NCBI RefSeq assembly: GCF_023667495.1
Contig: NZ_JAMOZL010000002.1
Location: forward strand, 558,001 to 622,000
Reading direction: 5' to 3'
From: Dyadobacter sp. MSC1_007
Lineage (GTDB): Bacteria; Bacteroidota; Bacteroidia; Cytophagales; Spirosomataceae
Length of the DNA stretch: 64,000 nt
Program-made: the position numbers and the translations under genes
Shown: positions 47,249-56,760 of the stretch, in pieces
Layout: each line of letters starts with the position of its first letter
Position numbering within the stretch: position 1 is the stretch's first letter
Notes under the pieces: generated by a model
Told to the model about the DNA's origin: nothing
What the model saw: only the letters and a program-made list of their open reading frames with translations
Databases searched by the model: none

Positions 47249-50200
47249 ATGCATTACTATTTACCTAACACGAAATCCGGGCTGCGGTTTTTCCGGGCCC
47301 ACGGTCTGCAAATACTCGCATTACTGGTGCTCAGCCAACATGGATATGCTGATAATGCCCATTTGCATCGCAGCAAAAGTGGTGTTGTTATCACTTCGGC
47401 AGCAGACATTGAAATTACGGGCAGGGTCACCGGTGAAGGAGGCGATGGCCTGCCGGGAGCTAATATTCTGATTAAATCTACTACCCGCGGGTCTGTTACC
47501 GATGCCAATGGGAATTACAAGATCACCGTGCAGGACAATGAAAACGCCACGCTGGTGTTTTCGCTGGTAGGTTATGTTTCAAAGGAAGTGCTGGTGGGAA
47601 CGCAGAAGATCATCAATGTGGCCCTTGTGCCCGACAGAAAGTACTCGAAGAAGTGGTGGTGGTAGGATATGGCACCCAGCGGAAGCGGGATGTGACGGGA
47701 TCAGTGGTTTCGGTGAGCGAGGCCACACTGAAAGAAGTACCTGCCCCCAACCTGATCAACCAGCTGAAAGGCCGGGCGGCGGGCGTTTCGATCATCAGCA
47801 ACGGGTCCACGCCAGGGGCGCAGGGACAGATCAGGATCAGGGGGAACCGTACTTTGACGACCAGTTCAGGATCCAGCGACGGCCTCGACGGTCCATTGAT
47901 CGTGGTCGACGGCATTCCGTTTGGCGGGCTGAACGATATCAACCCCGACGATATCGCCAATCTGGAAGTGTTGAAGGATGCCTCCGCAACTGCAATTTAC
48001 GGTTCGAGAGGGGCAGGAGGGGTAATTTTGATCACCACTAAAAGAGGGAAAACCGGCAAACCGGTGTTCAGTTACGACGGCTACCACGGGCAGACGCGCA
48101 TTATGGACAAGTTCAACGTCATGAATGGACCGGAATATGCGCAGTTCAAGCAGGATGCGGCCAAATACAACCGCAGCAGTCCGGGAACTTCGGGTTACCT
48201 GCTCACACAAAAGGAACAGGAGGCGTTGGACAAAGGCGTGTCGACTGACTGGCAGGATCTGATTTACAAACCCGGCTATATGTCGAATCACCAGCTGGGC
48301 ATGCAGGGAGGGACTGAAAATACGCAATATTCGCTTGGATTGGGCTATTTCAATGAAACAGGCATTATCCCGAACCAGAATTTTCAACGTTTTAATATCC
48401 GGGCGACGATCGATCAGAAGATCGGAAAGCGCATTAAAATTGGTTTGAACACGCTCAACACGCTTACCTACCAGAACACGCCCGGCGGTGGCGGCGTGCC
48501 GGGCGGCCTCGTACGTCTGACGCCACTGGCATCGCCCTACAATGCAGACGGGACGGTGAATATGTTCCCTTCGGAAGGCTCCATTGATGCAGCAGGGGTA
48601 AGCCCGCTGACGATCATGACGAAAAAGGATTCCTACCTGGGGCGGACGCGGTCGATCAGAACATTTAACAGCGCTTATGCAGAAATCAATATCCTGCCGG
48701 GATTGAAATACCGTTTTAATGCGGGACTCAATTTCAGTCAGTCCAACTATAATGGTTATAACGGCCCGCTGACCTACTTCAATTCTGCAACGGTACAATC
48801 TTCGTCTACGGCCGAGATCAGCAACACCGAATATTGGGATGTAAACCTGCAACATTTGCTGTATTTCGATAAAGTGTTTGCCAATAAGCATAAACTCGGC
48901 TTTACGGCGCTTTACGAGATTACTAAAAACCATTCGCTGGGCAGCCGTTTTACAGTGACGGGCGTTCCGGCGGATTATATCAAAACATCGAACTTTTCAC
49001 TGGCATCCGGTCAGCCGGTCGCGAACTCGGACTTTGGTAATTCATTCTCTGAAACAGGGCTGCTTTCTTACATGGGCAGGTTGAATTACAGCTACAATGA
49101 TCGCTATATGGTCACATTGACGTTGCGCCGCGATGGCTCTTCGACATTGTCGCCAGGCAACCAGTATTTCAACTACCCGGCTGTCGGCCTGGGATGGAAT
49201 GTGATTGAGGAAGGTTTTATGAAAACTATTCCATTTGTTTCCAACCTGAAAATACGTGGTGGCTGGGGTATTTCCGGCAACAGGAATGTAGGTGCCTATT
49301 CGACGCTGGGCGCATTGTCGGCGGGTTATTATAATTTTGGAACGGGCACGGCGGGGCAGCAACTGGCCTATACCGTCACGAGCCTTCCGGCGAGCAACCT
49401 GAGCTGGCAATCGACCTCGCAAGTGGACATTGGTATTGATTTCGGGTTTTTGAACAACCGCATTACCGGTGCCGTTGACTGGTACCACCAGAAAACAAAG
49501 GATATTCTACTTTCCGTGCCGCTTCCTCCAAGCAACGGAGCAGGCTCTACTTTAAAGAATTTGGGTAGAACGGAAGGTAAGGGGCTGGAAACCACGCTTA
49601 CATTTGAAATCGCGCGCAAACCAAAGGGCTTCAACTGGAGCGTCGACGTGGTTTACTTCTTCAACCGCGAAAAGATCACTCAGCTGACTACACCGCAGGA
49701 AAAAGCGAATCTGGGTGCGGGCTGGTTTGTCGGACAACCGCTTTCAGTCATTTACGATTACAAAAAGCTGGGTATCTGGCAGCTTGCCGACGCCGAGAAT
49801 GGTACGTTGGCCAAGCAGACGTCGCCAGCCCAGTTTCCGGGGCAGATCAGGGTGGAAGACCTCAATGCAGATGGTAAGATCGACGCGAGCGACCGGCAGA
49901 TACTGGGCAATTTCCAGCCTAAATGGGAGGGAGGGCTTACCAGCCGTTTCAGCTTTAAAAACTTCGACGCTTCGATTGTCACCTATGCGCGGATGGGCAT
50001 GAAAGTGCTGGTGCCTTATCTGACGGGCAATTCTACCGGTTCGGGAGGGTTTGCATTCTTTAACCAAAGCCGCGTTAACCAGATGAAAGTGGATTACTGG
50101 ACAGAAAACAATCCGACCAATGCATTCCCTGCTCCCGACGCAAGCAGCGCAGTCGCCAATTTTGGTTCTACACTCGGTTATTATGACGGTTCTTTCATCA

Positions 50201-50490
50201 AATGCAGAAGTATCAACCTGGGTTATACTTTTTCTAATGACTTAGTGAGTAAAATCGGTGCAACGTGGGCCCGGATCTACGTAAACCTGACCAATCCTTT
50301 CATCATTTATTCGCCACTTGTGAAAGACAATCTGGCCGTAGATCCCGAAGGAAACAGCTATGCGAGCGGACAGTCGACGCTCAACCCGCAAGGCGCCAGC
50401 GAGCGCGGCGCTCCTGAGCGTCAGATCGCCGTAAACCTTAATAATCCGCCGGTGCGTCAGTTCACGGTAGGTGTCAATCTTAAATTCTAA
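47249..50490 (+). pseudogene. SusC/RagA-family TonB-dependent receptor, split by a frameshift
   Basis: Two overlapping frames together encode one SusC of about 1080 residues. The first (47249-47665) has the signal peptide and the carboxypeptidase-D-like domain (TGRVTGEGGDGLPGANILIKS) and runs out of frame after DRK into YSKKWWW-stop. The second, open from before 47641 to 50490, resumes with VLEEVVVVGYGTQRKRDVTGSV, the plug and the barrel. One base is missing around the AAA at 47638-47640; adding one A would restore DRKVLEEV. The downstream part alone, from GTG 47653, lacks an export signal and would not be functional. Either a real mutation or an assembly/sequencing error; the rest of the gene looks intact. 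Confidence 0.85.
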
Positions 50491-50504
50491 TCCTCGACAT
50501 AACT

Positions 50505-52319
50505 ATGAAATCCATAAAACTGCTGGCAACACTGGGCCTGATCGGGATTTTCAGCTCCGGCTGCGAAAAGATACTGGAAGAACATCCTCAGTCGCAGATC
50601 GTCCCTTCCTATTTTAATAGCCCTTCCGGTGTGTTGGGGGGCATTGCAGGGGTATATAACGACATACGGAGCCAATGGGGCACCGAAGGTTTTACCGTGG
50701 AAATGCAGGCCGGGACCGACGAGTTTATCCAGGGCCTGAGCGCAGGTACGCCTATTCCGTATACTTATAATGGCTTGAATGGCAGTAATTTCGGTTCGGC
50801 CTGGGGAGTTGCATTTCAGGATATTAATACACTGAACGGCGTACTGAAATATGGCCAGACCATCGAGCTTGCCGAGGCAACCCGCAAGCAATATCTGGCT
50901 CAGGCGAAGTTTCTGAGGGCATTCTGGTATTTCTACCTGGTGCAGACCTGGGGCGATGTTCCGCTGCATACCGAGTTTATCACGGTGCCATCGCAGGGCG
51001 CTTCCCGCCAGCCTGCGGCGCAGGTTTATGAACTCATTATCAAAGACCTTACCGAAGCGGCAGCCGATTTGCCTAACCAACCCACGGCACCATTTCTGGG
51101 AAAAGCGGCTACCAAACCGGTGGCGCAGTTTCTGTTGGCAAAAGTGTATCTGACCCGCGGTTGGTTGAACAACACAGCCGCTGATTTTACACAAGCGGCC
51201 ACTATCTGCGACAATATCATTGCCAATAAATCGGCTTATGGTCTCGATCTCTGGCAGGATTTCGGCGACGCATTTGTGCCTGCGAACGATTATGGCAAGG
51301 AAACAATGTTTGTGAGCGACCACGTGCTCGACCCGAAATACGGCTATTATAGCGTCGGCGGAGCAGCAGGGGGCGGGGCGGCCCAAAATCTAACGCCCTG
51401 GTTTACCAACTGGAATTATCCCAACAACAGCGGTATCAACTCGATCAAGAACGCGGCGGGCGCATTTGTCAACAGCGGAACTTCGGGGATGGTGCGTGAC
51501 TCGTACTATGGCCGGCCTTACATCCGGATGCGCCCTAATTCAGATAAATGGCCTTCCGGTCCACATGCAGGGAAAAATTATTTCCTGGATCAGGCATTCG
51601 TTAAAAGAGATATTGACTCGCGTTTTGCCAACTCATTCTACACTGTATACATCTCTAATACGGCTGTGACCAACACACCTAATGCGACCAACAATACCAG
51701 GGGCATAGGTTATACTACTGTTGTAGGCTCCGATACCGCAGTGTGGCTGCCCGATTACGAGGTGCCTGGTGCGCCGCAATTCGTGGGAAGCAGGCCTTTC
51801 AAAGGCATTGTCGTGCCGCCGAGCCTTTGGAACAATGGTATTTTCCCGGCTTTGAAGAAGTTCATGGACCCGAGCCGGGGCGCCAACTTCAATGACCCTT
51901 CCACGCGGCCTTGCGTTTTGTACCGCTTTTCGGATGTTTACATGACAGGTGCAGAGGCGCATTTAAAAGCGGGCGACGCGACCAAGGCTGCGAACCTGCT
52001 CAATGTCGTTCGGCAACGTGCCGCATTCCGGAAAGCCAACACCGCAGCCCAGAATGCCACCGCAGCAGCAGCCATGACGATCAAAGCGGAGGACGTGACT
52101 GTTGATTTCATACTCGATGAGCGCAGCCGTGAATTTTTTGGCGAATGGCAGCGTTGGCACGACCTTGTGCGTACGCGTTCGCTCGTGAGGAGGGTGCAGG
52201 AATGGAACCGGGAAGCGGCGCCTTTTGTGAAAGATTTTAACATGCTGAGGCCAATTCCGCAGGCGCAGATAGATAGAGTTGTGGAGGGACCTGCTTTTCC
52301 TCAAAATAGTGGTTATTAA
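50505..52319 (+). CDS. SusD/RagB-family glycan-binding lipoprotein
   Basis: The 604-residue lipoprotein (GIFSSGC lipobox, Cys20) has the SusD pattern: SPSGVLGGIAGVYNDIRSQWG, AQAKFLRAFWYFYLVQTWGDVPL, and the C-terminal FILDERSREFFGEWQRWHDLVRTRSL ending FPQNSGY. It starts 14 bp after susC and pairs with it. It is larger than the other SusD here, so the two pairs probably bind different glycans or glycan parts. Confidence 0.95.
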   Translation: MKSIKLLATLGLIGIFSSGCEKILEEHPQSQIVPSYFNSPSGVLGGIAGVYNDIRSQWGTEGFTVEMQAGTDEFIQGLSAGTPIPYTYNGLNGSNFGSAWGVAFQDINTLNGVLKYGQTIELAEATRKQYLAQAKFLRAFWYFYLVQTWGDVPLHTEFITVPSQGASRQPAAQVYELIIKDLTEAAADLPNQPTAPFLGKAATKPVAQFLLAKVYLTRGWLNNTAADFTQAATICDNIIANKSAYGLDLWQDFGDAFVPANDYGKETMFVSDHVLDPKYGYYSVGGAAGGGAAQNLTPWFTNWNYPNNSGINSIKNAAGAFVNSGTSGMVRDSYYGRPYIRMRPNSDKWPSGPHAGKNYFLDQAFVKRDIDSRFANSFYTVYISNTAVTNTPNATNNTRGIGYTTVVGSDTAVWLPDYEVPGAPQFVGSRPFKGIVVPPSLWNNGIFPALKKFMDPSRGANFNDPSTRPCVLYRFSDVYMTGAEAHLKAGDATKAANLLNVVRQRAAFRKANTAAQNATAAAAMTIKAEDVTVDFILDERSREFFGEWQRWHDLVRTRSLVRRVQEWNREAAPFVKDFNMLRPIPQAQIDRVVEGPAFPQNSGY

Positions 52320-52337
52320 AATATAAATCAGCAAACT

Positions 52338-53402
52338 ATGAACCGTAGTTTTTTACCGGGTGCTTTCGCTGCCATTGCGATGACAATCGCTGGCAGCGGG
52401 CCTGCACTTTGCCAGAATGCGCCTTCGAAAATAAAGCCGCTGGTGACCGACCTGTTTACCGCGGACCCTTCCGCCCATGTTTTCAATGGCAAAATTTACA
52501 TTTATCCATCTCACGACATTGAAGCAAATGTGCCTCAGGACGATGAGGGAGGGCATTTCAACATGCGGGATTACCATGTGTATTCCCTGGATGAGATCGG
52601 CGGCAAGGTAACGGACCATGGCGTTGCGCTGGACCTTAAAGATATCCCCTGGGCGGGCCGCCAGCTTTGGGCGCCGGATGCTGCATTCAAAAACGGGACT
52701 TATTACCTTTATTTTCCGGTGAAAGACAAACAGGATGTTTTCCGGATCGGAGTTGCTACCAGCAAATCGCCGGCCGGGCCGTTCAAAGCGGAGCCAGAGC
52801 CTATTCCCGGCAGTTATAGTATCGATCCGGCTGTTTTTACGGATACCGACGGAACTTCTTATATGTATTTCGGAGGGATTTGGGGCGGTCAGCTGCAACG
52901 CTGGCATACCGGAAAATACGACAAAAGCCTGTCGACCGACTTAGGCAAGGGGCATGAAAAAGAACCAGCGCTCACTGCCAAAGTAGCGAAAATGAGCAAG
53001 GATATGCTCACTTTCGACGGGCCGGTAAAAGATGTTCAGATTAATGACGAGCATGGGAAGCCGCTTCTGGCCGGCGATGCCGACAGACGGTTTTTTGAAG
53101 GTGCGTGGATGCACAAGTACAACGGTAAGTATTATTTCTCCTATTCCACCGGCGACACGCACTTGCTTTGCTATGCGGAAGGAGATGCTCCTTACGGCCC
53201 ATTTACCTACAAAGGTGTGATTATGAAACCCGTAGAAGGATGGACCACCCACCATTCGATTGTTGAGTTCAAAGGCAAATGGTACATCTTCTATCACGAC
53301 GCCGAAATTTCGGGTAAAACCCACCTCCGTAATGTGAAAGTGCGGGAATTGAAACGGGGAGCAGATGGCGCCATTCAGACCATAGATCCAGCCAAACTCT
53401 AA
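52338..53402 (+). CDS. Glycoside hydrolase family 43 (beta-xylosidase/alpha-L-arabinofuranosidase type)
   Basis: A 354-residue secreted five-bladed propeller enzyme with signal peptide ending ALCQ. The GH43 triad is visible: base Asp43 (FTADPSAHVF), pKa-modulating Asp163 (YSIDPAVF) and acid Glu254 (FFEGAW). No extra binding module follows. It likely removes xylose or arabinose from hemicellulose side chains or oligomers. It lies 18 bp after susD and closes the plus-strand operon before a terminator. The subfamily and exact substrate cannot be fixed from motifs alone. Confidence 0.92.
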   Translation: MNRSFLPGAFAAIAMTIAGSGPALCQNAPSKIKPLVTDLFTADPSAHVFNGKIYIYPSHDIEANVPQDDEGGHFNMRDYHVYSLDEIGGKVTDHGVALDLKDIPWAGRQLWAPDAAFKNGTYYLYFPVKDKQDVFRIGVATSKSPAGPFKAEPEPIPGSYSIDPAVFTDTDGTSYMYFGGIWGGQLQRWHTGKYDKSLSTDLGKGHEKEPALTAKVAKMSKDMLTFDGPVKDVQINDEHGKPLLAGDADRRFFEGAWMHKYNGKYYFSYSTGDTHLLCYAEGDAPYGPFTYKGVIMKPVEGWTTHHSIVEFKGKWYIFYHDAEISGKTHLRNVKVRELKRGADGAIQTIDPAKL

Positions 53403-53432
53403 ATCAGGGAGCGAATTTTTTGAATACCAGCT

Positions 53433-53461
53433 AAAAAACATCGGGATTCCCGATGTTTTTT
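53433..53461. terminator. Bidirectional rho-independent terminator
   Basis: A 13-bp perfect inverted repeat (AAAAAACATCGGG paired with CCCGATGTTTTTT) with a 3-base loop, flanked by A and T runs, serves both the GH43 operon and the convergent DinB gene. Confidence 0.92.
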
Positions 53462-53987
53462 AGCTTTGTATACCTTCTTCGTAAGTCGGGCCGTAGAGTC
53501 CCGGCACTTTATTTCCGGTGGCGCGCAGGTAAACGATCAACTCGCCGCGATGGTGGTAAATATGATTGAAAAGGAACCCACGGGCTACAATGCCCCTCGG
53601 CATAGGGCCCAGGACAACCTTTTCGCCCACTTTCATAGTCCACGGGTCCTGCAATTTCTCGTCAGTAAGCGATTGAAATGCAGCCCTGGCTTTTTCAACA
53701 TTACTTTCAAAAAGAGCCAACGTGGCCTTGATATCATTAGTATCGCCCCTTTCAAGCTTGTCGGCGGTCAGATCATAAACATCCTGGGTGAATGTGCCCA
53801 CGTACCAGTAGTAAATGGTGGCAATATGCTGTGCGAGCTCGCCCATCGTCCACGAAATATCCGACGGCTTGTAACCCAGGTCCTTTTCGGGGACTGCCTC
53901 CAATAATTTACGGGTGCTGGTGACTTCGTGCTCAAATTCCCCCTTCAGGTATTTTAGCATGGGTGTTTGTTGTGTGGTTGTTTCCAT
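53460..53987 (-). CDS. DinB-family protein
   Basis: The 175-residue four-helix protein carries the DinB/YfiT metal ligands: His in LAQHIATIYYW and the two His of FNHIYHHRGEL. Members are metal-dependent enzymes of mixed function, including thiol transfer. The substrate is unknown. The C-terminal GLYGPTYEEG is typical. Its tail overlaps the bidirectional terminator. Confidence 0.88.
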   Translation of the reverse strand: METTTQQTPMLKYLKGEFEHEVTSTRKLLEAVPEKDLGYKPSDISWTMGELAQHIATIYYWYVGTFTQDVYDLTADKLERGDTNDIKATLALFESNVEKARAAFQSLTDEKLQDPWTMKVGEKVVLGPMPRGIVARGFLFNHIYHHRGELIVYLRATGNKVPGLYGPTYEEGIQS

Positions 53988-54122
53988 TGTTATTTGTTGA
54001 AGTGTTTATTTTAATTGTAAACCTAGGACGGGCTATTGACAACAGCATGTCAGCAGGGAATTTAAAAAGTCTTTGCCGGGTTCGCCAAATAGTGGGCGCT
54101 ATAAATTTTGAAATTGTAACAA

Positions 54123-55001
54123 ATGGACAACAGGGTAGTTTTTGATTTTGAGATTGAATTTACCAACGGCGGCGGTATCCAGGGACAGGATTTTCGGCTC
54201 GACATTGCAGGAGAAACCATTTCCGATGATGAATTGGCCGATTACATTATCAAGGACCTTCGGCTGCTGATGGTCGGTAAAGTCAAAATCCTTAATAAAA
54301 TTTATATTCAGGAAAAACATAAGCGCCAGCCGATCGACCTGCCATTCCCCGAACAGCTGGTCGATCTAAGCCATACCATATTCGACGGGCTTATCACCTA
54401 CAAAGGGCTTCCGGGACCTATCGTCTGCGATTTTCTTAGCCGCGAGAATTCCAGGGGCAAATATGAAGAAGGTACCGAGTTCCAGATCGGTAAAATAGAA
54501 ATGGTGGCCAATACCGGCACGTATATCGACTGTCCTTTTCATCGCTATGAGCACGGCAAAGACCTTTCCGAGGTCTCGCTGGAAGCATTTGCGAACCTAG
54601 AAGCCATTACCATCCACACGACAGGAGTAACAGAAATTGGCATTGAATTTTTCCAGAACCTGGAAATCCGCGGTAAAGCCGTCATGGTCAACACCGGCTG
54701 GTCTAAAAACTGGAATACCGAAGCCTATTTTGAAAACCATCCCTTCCTCACTGGCGAGGCTGCTGAATATCTGCGCGATTGCGGCGTGAAACTTGTCGGC
54801 ATCGACAGCCATAACATCGACGACACCCGTGGCAATGCGAGGCCCGTACACACCATTTTGCTGGGAGCAGAAATTCTGATCGTCGAGCACTTGTGCAATC
54901 TGGACAAACTTCCGCCGTCAGGTTATCTGTTCAGTGCCGTCCCTCCGAAATTCAAAGGTGTGGGGACATTTCCGGTACGGGCATTCGCAACGTTGCCTTA
55001 G
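54123..55001 (+). CDS. Cyclase-family (kynurenine formamidase-like) protein with fused N-terminal domain and altered metal site
   Basis: The 292-residue protein has an N-terminal domain of about 68 residues (FDFEIEFTNGGGIQGQDF, DLRLLMVGKVKILNKIYI) and then the cyclase/KynB fold from about residue 75 (VDLSHTIFDGL). In the family the metal motif is HxGTHxDxxxH. Here it reads Asn130-T-G-T-Tyr134-I-Asp136-CPF-His140, so two metal-ligand histidines are replaced. Later His (VHTILL) and Glu (IVEHL) are kept. A hydrolytic role is therefore less certain. No kyn genes are nearby. Cytoplasmic. Confidence 0.82.
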   Translation: MDNRVVFDFEIEFTNGGGIQGQDFRLDIAGETISDDELADYIIKDLRLLMVGKVKILNKIYIQEKHKRQPIDLPFPEQLVDLSHTIFDGLITYKGLPGPIVCDFLSRENSRGKYEEGTEFQIGKIEMVANTGTYIDCPFHRYEHGKDLSEVSLEAFANLEAITIHTTGVTEIGIEFFQNLEIRGKAVMVNTGWSKNWNTEAYFENHPFLTGEAAEYLRDCGVKLVGIDSHNIDDTRGNARPVHTILLGAEILIVEHLCNLDKLPPSGYLFSAVPPKFKGVGTFPVRAFATLP

Positions 55002-55007
55002 TTGTTC

Positions 55008-55039
55008 ATTAGCTTTTACATTGAACTGTTAAAGCTAAT
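55008..55039. terminator. Hairpin between convergent genes
   Basis: ATTAGCTTT (55008-55016) pairs with AAAGCTAAT (55031-55039), with two more pairs after one mismatch. It overlaps the XRE stop codon. No T run, so termination is only probable. Confidence 0.4.
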
Positions 55040-55238
55040 GCTGATATTCCAGAATATCACCTGGCTGACAATCAAGTTCTTTACAAATCGCTTCGAGAGT
55101 CGAAAATCTAATAGCCTTGCCTTTTCCATTTTTCAATATGGAGATATTGGCCATCGTTATTCCTATCCGTTCTGATAATTCAGTGACAGACATCTTTCTT
55201 TTAGCCAGCATAACATCGACGTTTATTATGATTGGCAT
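55035..55238 (-). CDS. Small XRE/Cro-type HTH regulator (YozG-like)
   Basis: A 67-residue HTH protein: IINVDVMLAKRKMSVTELSERIG, ITMANISILKNGKGKAIRFSTLEAICKEL, then DCQPGDILEY. This type is regularly found beside DUF2975 membrane proteins. It starts one base after the upstream gene's stop and is surely cotranscribed. It may bind the palindrome at 55872-55890. Confidence 0.92.
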   Translation of the reverse strand: MPIIINVDVMLAKRKMSVTELSERIGITMANISILKNGKGKAIRFSTLEAICKELDCQPGDILEYQH

Positions 55239-55239
55239 T

Positions 55240-55812
55240 TTAAATCGTTAATTGGTTTTCTTCGAGAAGTTGATTTCCCTGTTTAAATATTTCAGCCATG
55301 ATTAAGGCGGCCATGGCCAGTATCAGAGGCGTCAATTGTAGCGAATAGCTGTGAAAACTCGCTTGCTGAGCATCAATATTTGTAACACTTGACAGAATAA
55401 AAATGATAAACAGGTATTTGTGCATTCTCTGGAAAGAAAGGATATTTCTTTGCCGAAAAGTTTCCGTTTGAATGACGGACCGAATGATATTCAGGAGTTC
55501 CTGTACAGTTATGAAAATGAGAAAAAGGATTGCTATTATCTGTAAATAATTGCAATACAGGGACAACGTCTTGATTTTATCAAATGACAGGAGCGTCGCG
55601 TCATTTGAGTTTCCCGTATTCCAGCTCTCGAAAATGCTGCGTGTCAGCATACCATGAGATGATAATAATCTCGCATCCCATCGGCCATAGTATTGTGGGT
55701 CAATCTGCAAATGGATAAAAATAGCGGTAACACTGATGGCCGCAGCTGCAATGAGGATTTGCAACCCTTTGCAAAGTAAAACAGGAAATCTAAGCATATT
55801 GGCCCCTTTCAT
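55240..55812 (-). CDS. DUF2975-type membrane protein
   Basis: A 190-residue protein with four membrane segments (about 15-33, 88-106, 128-145 and 158-178) and a polar segment between the first two. Layout, length and the XRE partner match DUF2975. Function unknown; the pair may sense membrane state. The start is Met1 or Met6 (55797). Confidence 0.8.
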   Translation of the reverse strand: MKGANMLRFPVLLCKGLQILIAAAAISVTAIFIHLQIDPQYYGRWDARLLSSHGMLTRSIFESWNTGNSNDATLLSFDKIKTLSLYCNYLQIIAILFLIFITVQELLNIIRSVIQTETFRQRNILSFQRMHKYLFIIFILSSVTNIDAQQASFHSYSLQLTPLILAMAALIMAEIFKQGNQLLEENQLTI

Positions 55813-55871
55813 ATTATACCGTTTTATGTTCAGGGTAAAAGTAATTCGTTTTGAATGATTATCAATGTAAA

Positions 55872-55890
55872 TTTATCGATAATCGATAAA
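55872..55890. promoter_or_regulatory. 19-bp perfect palindrome upstream of the DUF2975-XRE operon
   Basis: TTTATCGAT-A-ATCGATAAA is a 9-bp perfect inverted repeat about one central base, 60 bp before the first gene. It is a good candidate operator for the XRE protein. No clear TAnnTTTG promoter is seen around it. Confidence 0.55.
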
Positions 55891-55916
55891 TATTTATTGA
55901 ATAACTGGCTACGTTG

Positions 55917-56621
55917 TTATTTTCCTTTGTTCAACCGGAAAGTTGTATTGATGGTGAAATTGTTCCTGTCGGCGTGTTGACGTAGATTACCCAGGCGCAG
56001 ATTATCCGCCATTTGTTTTGTCAGCGCGTCGTTCCAGGGAAAATCATGGTATTCCAGCGAAAGCCCGACACGGCCATATTGAACGCCCAATCCACCGACC
56101 CAGCCAGGCACCAGGTCATTAAAAAAGCGGTGATTCCAGTGCCGGAAATCAAAATGCGAATAGCGGCTTCGAAAGATGATCATGCGGTCGGCTTTTAAGC
56201 CGGCATCGAGGTGAATTTTGAATTTTGATTTCGCAGGAATATAAAATCGGGCATGTGCCGCAAGCGATAGCGAACGGTGCCATTCCTGATAGGGACGACC
56301 TCCACCTACTTTGATATACCAACCGGAAAAAAATTCGTCATCTATCCTCACCGAGTGATAATCTAAACGAGAATATAATGCAATCAGGTTGCTGACCCGC
56401 CTCTCTGCCCAAACGCCTCCGCCACCTGCAAAAGCAGATTTTGCTGACTTCTCATACTTCACGTTTGGCCGGTCCACGTGAAGGGTATTGTAAGTCATAC
56501 CATATTTTTCGAACGAATAATGGGTGGATATCCCGTAATTCCAACGCGGCGGTGCCTGGGCATGTGCGGAAGTTGTAAACAAGACAGCCAACATCAGTGG
56601 TAGGAAGAAGAATCGCATCAT
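55917..56621 (-). CDS. Outer-membrane beta-barrel-like protein, unknown function
   Basis: A 234-residue protein with a signal peptide ending SAHAQ and a run of amphipathic strands (GGGGVWAERRVSNLIALYSRLDYHSV, RSLSLAAHARFYIP, FTINTTFRLNKGK). It resembles small porin-family proteins of Bacteroidota, with no named family recognised. It stands alone between the DUF2975 operon and the MutS-like gene. Confidence 0.7.
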   Translation of the reverse strand: MMRFFFLPLMLAVLFTTSAHAQAPPRWNYGISTHYSFEKYGMTYNTLHVDRPNVKYEKSAKSAFAGGGGVWAERRVSNLIALYSRLDYHSVRIDDEFFSGWYIKVGGGRPYQEWHRSLSLAAHARFYIPAKSKFKIHLDAGLKADRMIIFRSRYSHFDFRHWNHRFFNDLVPGWVGGLGVQYGRVGLSLEYHDFPWNDALTKQMADNLRLGNLRQHADRNNFTINTTFRLNKGK

Positions 56622-56760
56622 GGCAAGTTGAAAATCTAACGGCCTTAATTTAATTTTTTAATATGGAAGAAAAGCGCCGTTCGCCACAATTTTAATGGTC
56701 ACCTTTCTCGAAGTATCTACATTGAGTTTTGCCGGGTGCTTTAATAGTCAAAAGGCATTC

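Noticed and set aside
47636..47644. Programmed -1 frameshift in susC
   Set aside because: No X XXY YYZ slippery site or downstream stem is seen, and other SusC need none; an indel is simpler.
47866..48933. 355-codon minus-strand frame
   Set aside because: Antisense to susC barrel sequence and composed of basic, low-similarity residues; no family.
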